Below are positions 26,882 to 35,228 of a DNA stretch of 64,000 bases, piece by piece. The notes beneath the pieces were generated by a model, which was not told the origin of the DNA, did not search any database, and worked only from the letters and a program-made list of their open reading frames with translations. Every line of letters starts with the position of its first letter. Position 1 is the stretch's first letter. This stretch comes from Bacteroidota bacterium (GTDB lineage Bacteria; Bacteroidota; Bacteroidia; B-17B0; Aurantibacillaceae): the NCBI GenBank assembly GCA_021156365.1, contig JAJNDK010000003.1:124001-188000 (forward strand), in the 5' to 3' direction. The translations under genes and the position numbers were made by a program.

Positions 26882-27232
26882 TTAGTTCTCCGGATATCCA
26901 TTATCCACCCAACACTGGATCTTGTTCAGATCGTCCTGTGAGAGTTTTTTATTTTTCGGCATGATCTGGAGATCCAGTACATCGCGCTTAAAAAGTCCAT
27001 TCTGAATATACGGCTGAAGTCCCTGGTAAGTAGTGAAATTTCCATAAGGAGAGCCCGCAGGATGGCAGGTGGAAGCAGTGCAGTTATTGCTGATGATCGC
27101 TTTGATCCCCGAATTGAAGGTAAGGTTGGATCCATCACATTTTGGCTTGAGCTTTTTGTTCTTTTTGCAGGAAAGAGCAAGTGCAACGATCACGATCGCA
27201 AAACTTGTAAGGGTTATAATATTTCGTTTCAT
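26882..27232 (-). CDS. Small lipoprotein with cytochrome-like Cys-His motif
   Basis: A 116-residue product. ATG at 27230-27232 gives a lipoprotein signal (MKRNIITLTSFAIVIVALAL, then SC); the frame is open to 27322 but upstream residues carry no signal. The mature part contains 'KAIISNNCTASTCHPAG' (CX4CH rather than CX2CH), then 'LDLQIMPKNKKLSQDDLNKIQCWVDNGYPEN' in pattern, where a distal Met in MPKNKKLSQ is the usual second heme ligand. This is typical of small Bacteroidota c-type cytochrome-like lipoproteins. Heme binding through the longer spacing is not certain. It is downstream of, and read in the same direction as, the three-repeat protein gene, but a terminator separates them. Confidence 0.8.
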   Translation of the reverse strand: MKRNIITLTSFAIVIVALALSCKKNKKLKPKCDGSNLTFNSGIKAIISNNCTASTCHPAGSPYGNFTTYQGLQPYIQNGLFKRDVLDLQIMPKNKKLSQDDLNKIQCWVDNGYPEN

Positions 27233-27312
27233 AGAATGTACCTGCGATAAAGATAAAGGATAAGAACGCACAAAAACGAAAATTTTCATAATTCTGACCA
27301 TGGTACAAATAG

Positions 27313-27340
27313 AAAAGGCCACTTAAATAAGTGACCTTTT
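27313..27340 (-). terminator. Terminator of the three-repeat protein gene
   Basis: AAAAGGCCACTT pairs with AAGTGACCTTTT (one G-T pair) around a 4-base loop, flanked by T/A-rich ends on both strands. It is placed 20 bp after the stop at 27361 and is symmetrical enough to act in either direction. Confidence 0.7.
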
Positions 27341-27360
27341 GATACAATGGTATATATGGT

Positions 27361-27804
27361 TTATTTCACTGCATTACATTCTTTCTGCCATCCGTCGCGA
27401 CGGGCTTTCCATTCATCCGATACAGATTCCCAGCTCACATACGATTCAAATTCCAACAGTAATTTTGCTATGGCAGCATTTGTTTTAGCTGCTTTGCAGT
27501 CTTTGATCCATCCTTCTCTGCGGCTCACCCATTTCGGATTTACATTGCCCCATTTGGTATTGGATTCAAACTCTACCAGGCGTGTTGCAACGCAGGCTGC
27601 ATCTGAACATCCGTTGGTGGCAGAAAACCATGGAGTTCTCGCTTTTTTCCAGCTGTCAGCTACGGCGCTCCAGTTCACATTCGATTCGAACTCCATTAGC
27701 AGCTTTCCAACCGGGTTGGCTACTGGAGGAGTAATTCCGGAGGGTTTATTAGCCAGTCCAACAGATACAACAGCAATAAATAAGAGTACAAATAATTTTT
27801 TCAT
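27361..27804 (-). CDS. Secreted protein made of three 40-residue repeats
   Basis: A 147-residue product with a signal peptide (MKKLFVLLFIAVVSVGLA). The rest consists of three units in exact 40-residue register: EFE at 38-40, 78-80 and 118-120; Trp at 45/85/125, 52/92/132 and 59/99/139. The units share the pattern LLxEFESxxxWxxVxxxWxxRRxGWxxxC, with a Cys closing each unit (66, 103, 143); the first unit is a little longer. An extra Cys71 makes four. I do not recognise the family. Each unit looks helical. It stands alone with its own terminator. A structural or binding role outside the cell is possible, but nothing in the sequence shows it. Confidence 0.8.
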   Translation of the reverse strand: MKKLFVLLFIAVVSVGLANKPSGITPPVANPVGKLLMEFESNVNWSAVADSWKKARTPWFSATNGCSDAACVATRLVEFESNTKWGNVNPKWVSRREGWIKDCKAAKTNAAIAKLLLEFESYVSWESVSDEWKARRDGWQKECNAVK

Positions 27805-27914
27805 GTGCTTTGTTTTATAATTGATCTAATGTATACTAAAAATCATACCAAATTAACAGATTTTTGTAATTAAACCAATTTCAGGGGTGAAGACAAGGTA
27901 TCTTGTGGGTGAAT

Positions 27915-29288
27915 TTACCAGCCTTTTGTGTCGATGAGGTAGATGATGGAAGCAATCACACCTGCACTCAGTTCCAATTCCCGTTTATTTACTTTGTCAA
28001 AGGTATCATCGGCCGTGTGGTGGTAGTCAAAATACCGTTGCCCGTCCGGCTCAAATCCGATCAATGGAACGCCGATCTCCTGGAGGGATTCGATATCGGC
28101 GCCGTGTCCGCCTTTTTTTATGTATTGAACAAAATACGGATCCAGCAGGTTTTTCCAGCTTGATACTATTTTGAAAGCTCCCATCGTTGTATCTACGGCT
28201 ATACCTCTCGGATTGAATCCACCGGCATCGGTTTCCAGCGCGACAATGTGTTTCAGTTTATTCTTTTTGGTATCTTCGAAATAAGCCATACCGCCACGAC
28301 CGCCATTTTCTTCGTTCATGAAGGCAACTGCCCGTATTGTATGTTTGGGTTTAATCCCATTCTTTTTGAACATGGCCAGTACTTCTATGCTTTGTACCAC
28401 GCCTGTTCCATCATCATGCGCTCCCTGCCCCAGGTCCCAGGCATCAAGGTGCCCACCTGCCATAATGATCTCGTTGGGCTCTGTGCTGCCTTTTAGCTCT
28501 CCCACTACATTGAACGATGGTTCATCCGCCAGTATTTTGCAATTTAATTGGAGGGATAATTTCAGCTGGGGATTGGTCTTTAGTTGTGCAGTCAGTTTAT
28601 CGGCTCCTGCAAAACTGATAGCACAACAGGGTATTTTACTTTTCACGGAAGTATCATATCCCATCGATCCGGTATGCGGGAAATCGTTATTTATCGAGCT
28701 CATGCTTCGTACAATGCTGGCTACCGCTCCGTACCTGGCCGCACGACTGGGACCCATCCAGCGGTATTTTACGGCTTCTCCATAGGACTTCCCGGTGCTG
28801 ATATTGGCCGGATTGAAAAGCACATTGTAAAAAACGATCTTGCCTTTTATTTTATCTGTTCCCAATTTGTCCAGTTCGTCGAAACTCTTTACCTCTATCA
28901 CTTCGGCTGTCACCACTTTACCTTCTGTACCAACAGAGCCACCCAGTGCGCAAATGGCATATTCCAATTTCTTTTTTGTTTTTGGATCCGGCATATAACA
29001 AGCTTCTTTTGCGCCCCGAACCCAATGTGGTACCATGCAGGGCTGAAGGTATACGGTATCGGCGCCGGCTTCATACATGGCTTTTTTAGCCCACTCTACT
29101 GCCTTTGCTGCACCCGGCGAACCGCTCAAACGCGTTTCGATCTTTGTGGTAAGGAATTCAAGGTTGCTGTAGCATTTGCTCTGTGTCAGGTAATAATCGA
29201 AGATCTTTCTCAACTGCAGGCTGTCCTGGTTTTGTGCAGAAACACTGAGGCAGCCACAGATCAAAAGAGAGGCAAGTGATTTTTTCAT
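27915..29288 (-). CDS. M28 family metallopeptidase (carboxypeptidase Q-like)
   Basis: A 457-residue secreted aminopeptidase/carboxypeptidase. It has a signal peptide (MKKSLASLLICGCLSVSAQ), a PA-domain-like insertion at about 115-240 ('KIKGKIVFYNVLFNP'), and the co-catalytic zinc site: His in AGGHLDAWDLGQGA, Asp in HDDGTGV, Glu pair in FMNEENGGRG, Asp in LETDAGG and His in FDYHHTADDTFD. These follow the plasma glutamate carboxypeptidase/CPQ branch. It probably degrades dipeptides in the periplasm. It lies 34 bp downstream of the transglutaminase gene on the same strand. Confidence 0.92.
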   Translation of the reverse strand: MKKSLASLLICGCLSVSAQNQDSLQLRKIFDYYLTQSKCYSNLEFLTTKIETRLSGSPGAAKAVEWAKKAMYEAGADTVYLQPCMVPHWVRGAKEACYMPDPKTKKKLEYAICALGGSVGTEGKVVTAEVIEVKSFDELDKLGTDKIKGKIVFYNVLFNPANISTGKSYGEAVKYRWMGPSRAARYGAVASIVRSMSSINNDFPHTGSMGYDTSVKSKIPCCAISFAGADKLTAQLKTNPQLKLSLQLNCKILADEPSFNVVGELKGSTEPNEIIMAGGHLDAWDLGQGAHDDGTGVVQSIEVLAMFKKNGIKPKHTIRAVAFMNEENGGRGGMAYFEDTKKNKLKHIVALETDAGGFNPRGIAVDTTMGAFKIVSSWKNLLDPYFVQYIKKGGHGADIESLQEIGVPLIGFEPDGQRYFDYHHTADDTFDKVNKRELELSAGVIASIIYLIDTKGW

Positions 29289-29322
29289 ACAGGAGAGGTT
29301 TGGACGCTAAAATACTAATTTA

Positions 29323-31524
29323 TCAGTTGTTTTTCTGCTTTAGCGCTATCTTGTTTTTGCGCGCTTCTTCCTTCAGTGATTTCAGGTATTTTCGTTTGTA
29401 TTCCTTTACTTTTCGTTGCCGGTCGGTATTCACGCGCTTATTGTTATTTACGATCCCTTTTTCCTGGTACAATCTCCGCTCCAGCTCTTTGTTCACAAAG
29501 CGAAATCTTCTCCCTTCCTGCCAGTATTCTACCTGTAGCATATCTTTCAATACGTGCAGGTGGCTATGAAGCGCTGATAATCCTTTGCCGGCAAGAAAAG
29601 TAGTATAACGTTTGGAATAGAGCCAGCAGGCAATATCTATATTCTCGACGATCTGCTGATTTTTGAGGCTTTCAAGCAGAATAGGCGGCTCTGAATTGTT
29701 TTTTACCAGTTTCGAAAGCAGGTCGAATTTCGTTTTGTTCAGGGCACTCCGTTCCTTTACTTTATCGGAGAGCTCGGAAAAAAGAGCGATAATCTTTTCC
29801 GTAGTATTAAAAATGCCGGAGTCGAGCTGATGCACAAAAGAGACTTTATTTTTTTCGATTTGCTTTTTCAGGTCAACGATCTCTTTTTTGTAGTCATCTT
29901 TAAATGCATAGCGCTGTGATAGCTTTTGTTTAAAGGGTTCAAGGAAAAGATAATAGTCATCCAGCTTTTTCCATATACTGTCTTTAAAGATAGGTAGCTC
30001 ATCTTCCAGCTTGTTTTTCACATCAGCGATCCCTTTATTCAATGAATCAAGCGCCAGATCACAGGTTTCCATTTTCTCCCGAAGTTCTTTTTCCAGTTCG
30101 GGGTTGTTTTCCTTAGCGGTTTTCAGGTTCGTTTTGAGCTCGGATAGAAATTTAAGCTGGTAGGTATATTTGTTCAATGCAATATGGATGTTCTTTTCTA
30201 ACTTTCTCCAGTCATTTATTCTACTACTGGTCTTTTGGATCATCCGGTCCGAGTAGAGGCGGTGTCCTTTGTTATCATCAGCCAGCATTCTCAATTTTTT
30301 TGCGTTCTTTTTTTTCTGCAGGCTAAAATCAGTTCCGGAATATAGTCTCGACTTTTCCAGGCTGGTATTGCCTTTTTTGAGAAAAGTTAAAGTAGTATCG
30401 ACGAATTTTATTTTCGTCGCGGAGTCTGTTGCAAAATCAGCTTCAGCAAACCGGAGCGCAGCAATATTGAATTCACATTCGAAAGTCATGAAACGATTTT
30501 TTGGATTGGAAGCAAAACTTTTTTCGAGTAGATCTTCGTTTTTCTTCAAGGGTTCGTATCCAATGGTTTCATCACAGGCCGGACAAACGGTTCCCTGCAC
30601 ATTTTGGTCTTTATAAGTATTTTCGCTCAGGTAATAATAAGCGCTGTCGCTGCTGAAATCCCTGATCGTTTTTCCGGGTAGTAGTGTCCATACAGGATTA
30701 TCGGGATAGTGTGTGATAAAGAAAATCCTCGGATCGCATAGATAGAAGCTGGAATCCAGGGAATGGTTGTATCTAAGTGCATATTTCAAAGGAATGTGTA
30801 GTAATAAATTTAGTAACCATTTGTGTTTGTATTTGGTATAGGTGTACTCAAATTTCTTTGGGACCTTTTCAAAATATTCCGGAGGGCACTTCCCCGGGCA
30901 TTTAAATTTGTTTTTAAAAACGATTTTTTTTGTTTTTACCGGCCAGTTTTCGATCTTTTTTTTCAGCCATTTCCCGAAAGGCTTGAATTGTATATCCGTT
31001 TTTCCGGAAGCCCAGGTAACATCATAGAGATACCATTCTCCATCCAGTCGCACGGCATTCCAGGCATGGTTGTCGGCAAACAGCGAGTCATTCAGGTCGA
31101 AGGTCTCAGCCTTTGAATAGCCGTATACGGAATAGCTGCGTATATCTGCAATACTGCAAAGCGTGTCCATCAGATAGGCATAATCCAGGCATACCCCGTG
31201 TTTGTATTTCAGGATCCGCTCCAGCTTTGGCATCGGAGTTCCGCTGCTCGAATAATAGACACGGTAATCATAACGAATAGTGGTAGCTACCCAGGCAAAG
31301 ATGGCATCGAATTTTTCCTTGTCGCTGCTTTTATTCTTTGTAAGTGCTTCTACCAGCAAGGCCGGTTTCATACGGAATTTGGTAGCAGCCTGCACTTCTT
31401 TTGCATCGTACTCAATTTGCTGGTTCTGTGAAAAAAAGGATGTGCAGAAGAAAAGAAAAATAAAAAGCAGCACTGGCTGCAGAAAACAGGAGAAGTAGGC
31501 AGGATCTCTGCGGGCAGCGTTCAT
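29323..31524 (-). CDS. Transglutaminase-like protein with long helical C-terminal region
   Basis: A 733-residue exported protein. A hydrophobic signal (about 13-33) is followed by a transglutaminase-core domain (about 45-190) with an apparent catalytic triad: Cys in YKHGVCLDYAYLMD, His in DNHAWNAVRLDGEWYLYD and Asp in YDVTWASG. The middle has four Cys in CPGKC and CPACDE. From about 380 to 700 it is Lys/Glu-rich with heptad character, predicted to form long coiled coils. Such proteins in Bacteroidota are mostly uncharacterised; they may be cysteine proteases or crosslinking enzymes rather than true transglutaminases. It probably shares a transcript with the M28 peptidase. Confidence 0.85.
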   Translation of the reverse strand: MNAARRDPAYFSCFLQPVLLFIFLFFCTSFFSQNQQIEYDAKEVQAATKFRMKPALLVEALTKNKSSDKEKFDAIFAWVATTIRYDYRVYYSSSGTPMPKLERILKYKHGVCLDYAYLMDTLCSIADIRSYSVYGYSKAETFDLNDSLFADNHAWNAVRLDGEWYLYDVTWASGKTDIQFKPFGKWLKKKIENWPVKTKKIVFKNKFKCPGKCPPEYFEKVPKKFEYTYTKYKHKWLLNLLLHIPLKYALRYNHSLDSSFYLCDPRIFFITHYPDNPVWTLLPGKTIRDFSSDSAYYYLSENTYKDQNVQGTVCPACDETIGYEPLKKNEDLLEKSFASNPKNRFMTFECEFNIAALRFAEADFATDSATKIKFVDTTLTFLKKGNTSLEKSRLYSGTDFSLQKKKNAKKLRMLADDNKGHRLYSDRMIQKTSSRINDWRKLEKNIHIALNKYTYQLKFLSELKTNLKTAKENNPELEKELREKMETCDLALDSLNKGIADVKNKLEDELPIFKDSIWKKLDDYYLFLEPFKQKLSQRYAFKDDYKKEIVDLKKQIEKNKVSFVHQLDSGIFNTTEKIIALFSELSDKVKERSALNKTKFDLLSKLVKNNSEPPILLESLKNQQIVENIDIACWLYSKRYTTFLAGKGLSALHSHLHVLKDMLQVEYWQEGRRFRFVNKELERRLYQEKGIVNNNKRVNTDRQRKVKEYKRKYLKSLKEEARKNKIALKQKNN

Positions 31525-31667
31525 AAAGGTTTTAGGTTACAAGTGTAAACGCAAAACACATTCACAAATTGTATGTTGAATTTACGAAATATTTCCCGGA
31601 TATAAGCGAAGAATACCCGGAGCCAATGAGACTGCGGGGATTTAATAAAGTTTAATCTGTTTTCGGC

Positions 31668-32825
31668 TTACTCCAGCCAGCTTTTGTAATACTTGCCGTC
31701 ATCAATACCCATCGCATCTTTGGTGATCTGCAGTGGGCGGAATGTATCTACCATCACTGCCAGCTCTTCTGTTTTGGTTTGGCCAATGCTGCGTTCATAA
31801 GCTCCGGGAGCAGGGCCGTGTGGAACACCTTTCGGATGCAGTGTGATGTGTCCCTGTTTGATGTTATTGCGGCTCATGAAATCCCCGTCTACATAATACA
31901 GTACTTCATCACTGTCGATGTTGCTATGATTGTACGGAGCAGGAATGGACTTCGGATGATAATCATATAACCGCGGGCAGAAGGAACATACTACGAAGGA
32001 ATTGGTCTCAAATGTTTGGTGCACCGGAGGCGGCTGATGTACACGTCCTGTGATCGGTTCGAAATTATGAATGGAAAACGCCCATGGGAAATTATATCCG
32101 TCCCAGCCAACTACGTCAAATGGATGTGTGGCATACACAATGTCGTGCAGCATATCCTCTTTTTTTACTTTGATCAGGAAATCGCCTTTCTCATCATAGG
32201 TTTCCAGCTCCGTTGGCAATTTAAAATCCCGTTCGCAGAATGGTGAATGCTCCAGGTGCTGACCACTTGCATTTTTGTAACGCTTCGGTGTATAGATAGG
32301 ACTGAAGGACTCAAGGAAAAATAAACGGTTGTCTGTTGTTTCAAAATGCATCTGGTAGATCATACCGCGTGGAATGATCAGGTAATCGCCATATTCAAAA
32401 GGGATATTCCCCATGAATGTTTTCAGCACACCTTTTCCCCTGTGAACGAAGATCATTTCATCCGCATCTGCATTTTTATAAAAATAATTGGTTTGTGATT
32501 TTTTCGGAGCAGCGAGGCCCATATAAACATCCTTGTTCACCAGCATATATTTACGGCTTTCGAGAAAATCATCGGTCGGATCTACTTTAAATCCTTCTAA
32601 CAGCATAGGTTTGATATTCTTTCCTACGGCTATTTCCGGGGCCACATTCACCGATTGCAGGATCTCTTTTATTTGTGTAGGCCGGTGCACCTGGTAGAGC
32701 AGGGAAGAGAAGCCATGAAACCCTTCGGTACCGAAAAGCTGTTCGTAATAGATACCGCCGTTTGGTTTTTCAAACTGTGTATGTCTTTTCTGAGGGAATT
32801 TCCCAACTTTATGATAGATCGGCAT
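31668..32825 (-). CDS. hmgA: Homogentisate 1,2-dioxygenase
   Basis: Ring-cleaving iron(II) dioxygenase of tyrosine and phenylalanine breakdown, turning homogentisate into maleylacetoacetate. The 385-residue product has the family order: N-terminal cupin region, 'YYEQLFGTEGFHGFSSLLYQVHRP', 'VHRGKGVLKTFMG', and a C-terminal cupin with 'VVGWDGYNFPWAFSIHNFEPITGRVHQPPPVHQTF' (given in part). The iron-ligand segments are YNHSNIDSDEVLYY (His, Glu) and HPKGVPHGPAPGAYE (His). It stands alone here; other pathway genes are outside the window. The start ATG is 32823-32825. Confidence 0.95.
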   Translation of the reverse strand: MPIYHKVGKFPQKRHTQFEKPNGGIYYEQLFGTEGFHGFSSLLYQVHRPTQIKEILQSVNVAPEIAVGKNIKPMLLEGFKVDPTDDFLESRKYMLVNKDVYMGLAAPKKSQTNYFYKNADADEMIFVHRGKGVLKTFMGNIPFEYGDYLIIPRGMIYQMHFETTDNRLFFLESFSPIYTPKRYKNASGQHLEHSPFCERDFKLPTELETYDEKGDFLIKVKKEDMLHDIVYATHPFDVVGWDGYNFPWAFSIHNFEPITGRVHQPPPVHQTFETNSFVVCSFCPRLYDYHPKSIPAPYNHSNIDSDEVLYYVDGDFMSRNNIKQGHITLHPKGVPHGPAPGAYERSIGQTKTEELAVMVDTFRPLQITKDAMGIDDGKYYKSWLE

Positions 32826-32882
32826 AACGAAATGTGTTTATGATTGATGGTTTCCTGAGCGGATAAAAATACAATTATTCCT

Positions 32883-33938
32883 TTATTTTTTATTTTTTAT
32901 AATTTCTGCAAGATTTGGTCTCAGCCTGCTTTTGTATACCGACAAACATTCCGGACCATTCTTGATCCTTCCTTTTCTCAGTGTGCGCTGCTCTTCTATC
33001 GGTAAAGCGGCAATGCTTACACATTCCGGTGTGCAGCATCCGTTCATTGCTTTCTCACATTCCTCGCACTGAATAAAGAGCAGGTGACAATCATCATTCT
33101 TACAATTCACATGCCTGTCGCAGGCCTTACCGCATTGGTGACAGCTGGAAAGCACATCTGTAGTGATCCGTTCGCCTACACGCTCATCAAATACAAAATT
33201 CACTCCTTTGAACTTGCTTTCCAATCCCTGTTCTTTCACTTCCTGCGCATATTGAATGATTCCGCCCTGGAGGTGGTTTACATCTTTGAAACCCTTGTGT
33301 TTGAAATAAGCAGAGGCTTTTTCGCAGCGGATACCACCTGTGCAGTACATCAGGATCTTTTTATCCTCTTTGCCTTTCAGGTGATCGATGACCTGCGGAA
33401 GCTCTTCGCGGAAGGTGTCTGCGTCCGGGCAGAAAGCCTTTTCAAAACGTCCCACTTCGCTTTCGTAATGATTGCGCATATCCACAACGATCGTGTCCGG
33501 ATCAGCCAATGCTTCGTTAAACTCTTTGGCGTTCATATACTTTCCCGTATCGGAAGCATCAAAGGTGGGATCCTCAATTCCATCGGCTACAATGCGGTCG
33601 CGGACTTTCACCACCAGCTTGTAAAAAGATTTGCCATTCCCGTCCACTGCGATCTTGAAAGGAACATCTTTAAATGTATCGAAAGCATACAGTTGCTCTG
33701 TAAATGCATTCCAGTTATGTTCCGGAACATTCATCTGTGCATTGATGCCTTCTTCGGCAAGGTAGATACGTCCGAAACAATTGAGTGCGTCCCACATTTT
33801 GTAGAGTTCATCGCGGGTTTCGTTCGGATTGGGGAGTTTTACATAACGGTAGAAAGAAAGTGTAATACGGTTAAACGCCTCTTCCTTCAAACGTTGTTTC
33901 AACACATCTTTGTTGATGCGGTTAATTAATTGTGCCAT
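32883..33938 (-). CDS. trhO: tRNA uridine(34) hydroxylase / rhodanese-like protein
   Basis: Enzyme that hydroxylates U34 of certain tRNAs to 5-hydroxyuridine. The 351-residue length and domain order match TrhO (YceA): an N-terminal acylphosphatase-like domain (about 15-110), a rhodanese domain (about 130-235) with active-site loop CTGGIRCEKAS, and a C-terminal Cys-rich region with several CxxC pairs (CHQCGKACDRH, CEECEKAMNGCC) that probably binds zinc. ATG is at 33936-33938. It is monocistronic, 57 bp upstream of hmgA in the same direction but with no clear link. Confidence 0.93.
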   Translation of the reverse strand: MAQLINRINKDVLKQRLKEEAFNRITLSFYRYVKLPNPNETRDELYKMWDALNCFGRIYLAEEGINAQMNVPEHNWNAFTEQLYAFDTFKDVPFKIAVDGNGKSFYKLVVKVRDRIVADGIEDPTFDASDTGKYMNAKEFNEALADPDTIVVDMRNHYESEVGRFEKAFCPDADTFREELPQVIDHLKGKEDKKILMYCTGGIRCEKASAYFKHKGFKDVNHLQGGIIQYAQEVKEQGLESKFKGVNFVFDERVGERITTDVLSSCHQCGKACDRHVNCKNDDCHLLFIQCEECEKAMNGCCTPECVSIAALPIEEQRTLRKGRIKNGPECLSVYKSRLRPNLAEIIKNKK

Positions 33939-34020
33939 GTTTTAAACAGGTATAATTGCAGGTTATACTATTTATTTTATGATTTCCCGATACACATTAT
34001 TTGTTGATTTAAAAGCGTAA

Positions 34021-34048
34021 AATCAATAAATCGGCAAATCGATAAATC
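34021..34048. promoter_or_regulatory. Four AATC boxes at 8-bp spacing upstream of the SDR promoter
   Basis: AATC begins at 34021, 34029, 34037 and 34045. The run ends 12 bp before the -7 element at 34060, so it covers the -33 region. It could be a regulator site or simple AT-rich chance. Confidence 0.3.
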
Positions 34049-34059
34049 ATTTTTTTGAT

Positions 34060-34067
34060 TACGTTTG
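34060..34067 (+). promoter_or_regulatory. Candidate -7 element of the SDR gene
   Basis: TACGTTTG matches TAnnTTTG, 82 bp before the ATG at 34150, which would leave a leader of about 75 bases. Nothing else was found in the 33939-34149 gap. Confidence 0.35.
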
Positions 34068-34149
34068 CAAAGGTAGGGATTATTGTAGAATCCATTCTTT
34101 AATAAAAGCAAAGAATGACAATAATCATATAATTCTAAATGCTGGATAT

Positions 34150-35091
34150 ATGACGGATAAAGTCCTGGTAATAGGTGCAGGTGGTCAGATCGGGACCGAG
34201 CTGCTGGAAAAACTGAATGAACTTCATGGTTCGTCGAATGTAATAGCAGCCGATCTCAACAACTCACCTGCTTTTGCCAATAATGCCTTTGAAAAACTGG
34301 ATGTCCTGGATAAGGAAGGATTGTTCAATGTGGTGAAAAAGCACCAGATCAACCAGATCTATTTGCTGGCAGCGCTGCTGTCTGCCACCGCTGAAAAGAA
34401 CCCGCTTTTTGCATGGAAGCTGAATATGGACGGACTATTCAATGTGCTCGACCTGGCAAAGGAAAAGATAATTGATAAGGTATACTGGCCAAGCTCTATT
34501 GCCGTTTTTGGCCCTACCACTCCGAAAGAGAACACCCCGCAGTACACGGTGATGGAGCCCAGCACGGTATACGGGATCAGTAAACAGGCGGGCGAGCGCT
34601 GGTGCGAATATTATTTTAACAAATACAATGTCGATGTCCGCAGTATCCGGTATCCGGGTCTTATCGGCTGGAAATCTGCGCCCGGAGGTGGGACTACCGA
34701 CTATGCGGTTCATATTTTCCACGAGGCACTGAGCAAAGGCAGTTACGAATGTTTCCTGTCGGAACACACCCATTTGCCTATGATGTATATGCCGGATGCG
34801 ATCAAGGCAACGGTGGATATTATGCACGCACCCGCAGATCAGATTAAGATCCGCAGCAGCTATAATTTAGCAGGGATCAGCTTCGATCCGGCAGAAATAG
34901 CACAGGAGATAAAAAAGCATATTCCCGGTTTCACCATATCCTATAACATCGACTTTCGCCAGCAAATTGCCGACAGTTGGCCGAAAAGTATCGACGATTC
35001 AGAATCACAGCAGCACTGGGGCTGGAGGTCAGCCTATGACCTTTCTGCTATGACCGGGGATATGTTATTGAATCTGAGGAAAATAAAATAA
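34150..35091 (+). CDS. NAD-dependent epimerase/dehydratase, L-threonine 3-dehydrogenase-like
   Basis: A 313-residue short-chain dehydrogenase of the extended type. It has the nucleotide-binding motif VIGAGGQIGTELLEKL, 'YLLAALLSATAEKNP', active-site Ser/Tyr/Lys in WPSSIAVFG and STVYGISKQAGE, and the region 'VRSIRYPGLIGWKSAPGGGTTDYAVHIF' (given in part), which is characteristic of SDR-type threonine dehydrogenases. These oxidise threonine to 2-amino-3-ketobutyrate, which splits to glycine and acetyl-CoA. The partner ligase gene (kbl) is not adjacent. The assignment to threonine rests on similarity of the GGGTTDYA segment. Confidence 0.87.
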   Translation: MTDKVLVIGAGGQIGTELLEKLNELHGSSNVIAADLNNSPAFANNAFEKLDVLDKEGLFNVVKKHQINQIYLLAALLSATAEKNPLFAWKLNMDGLFNVLDLAKEKIIDKVYWPSSIAVFGPTTPKENTPQYTVMEPSTVYGISKQAGERWCEYYFNKYNVDVRSIRYPGLIGWKSAPGGGTTDYAVHIFHEALSKGSYECFLSEHTHLPMMYMPDAIKATVDIMHAPADQIKIRSSYNLAGISFDPAEIAQEIKKHIPGFTISYNIDFRQQIADSWPKSIDDSESQQHWGWRSAYDLSAMTGDMLLNLRKIK

Positions 35092-35155
35092 AAATCAGAG
35101 TGAAACATTTATCCGTACCACTACGTATAATGTGTAAAAAGCTATCCTTATCAAT

Positions 35156-35163
35156 TAAATTTG
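35156..35163 (+). promoter_or_regulatory. Candidate -7 element of the YwqK/MORN gene
   Basis: TAAATTTG matches TAnnTTTG, 65 bp before the ATG at 35229. Confidence 0.3.
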
Positions 35164-35228
35164 GAAGTTTAGCTAAAAAGTAGAATATTTAGAGTGTTAA
35201 AGGTCTAATTTAGCTTAAAATTTTGGTG

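Noticed and set aside
28584-29279. Plus-strand frame of 231 codons opposite the M28 peptidase gene
   Set aside because: It is a shadow of the conserved peptidase frame, with no start context or domain.
33084-33929. Plus-strand frame of 281 codons opposite trhO
   Set aside because: trhO is complete and clearly conserved on the other strand; the antisense product shows only complement-biased composition.
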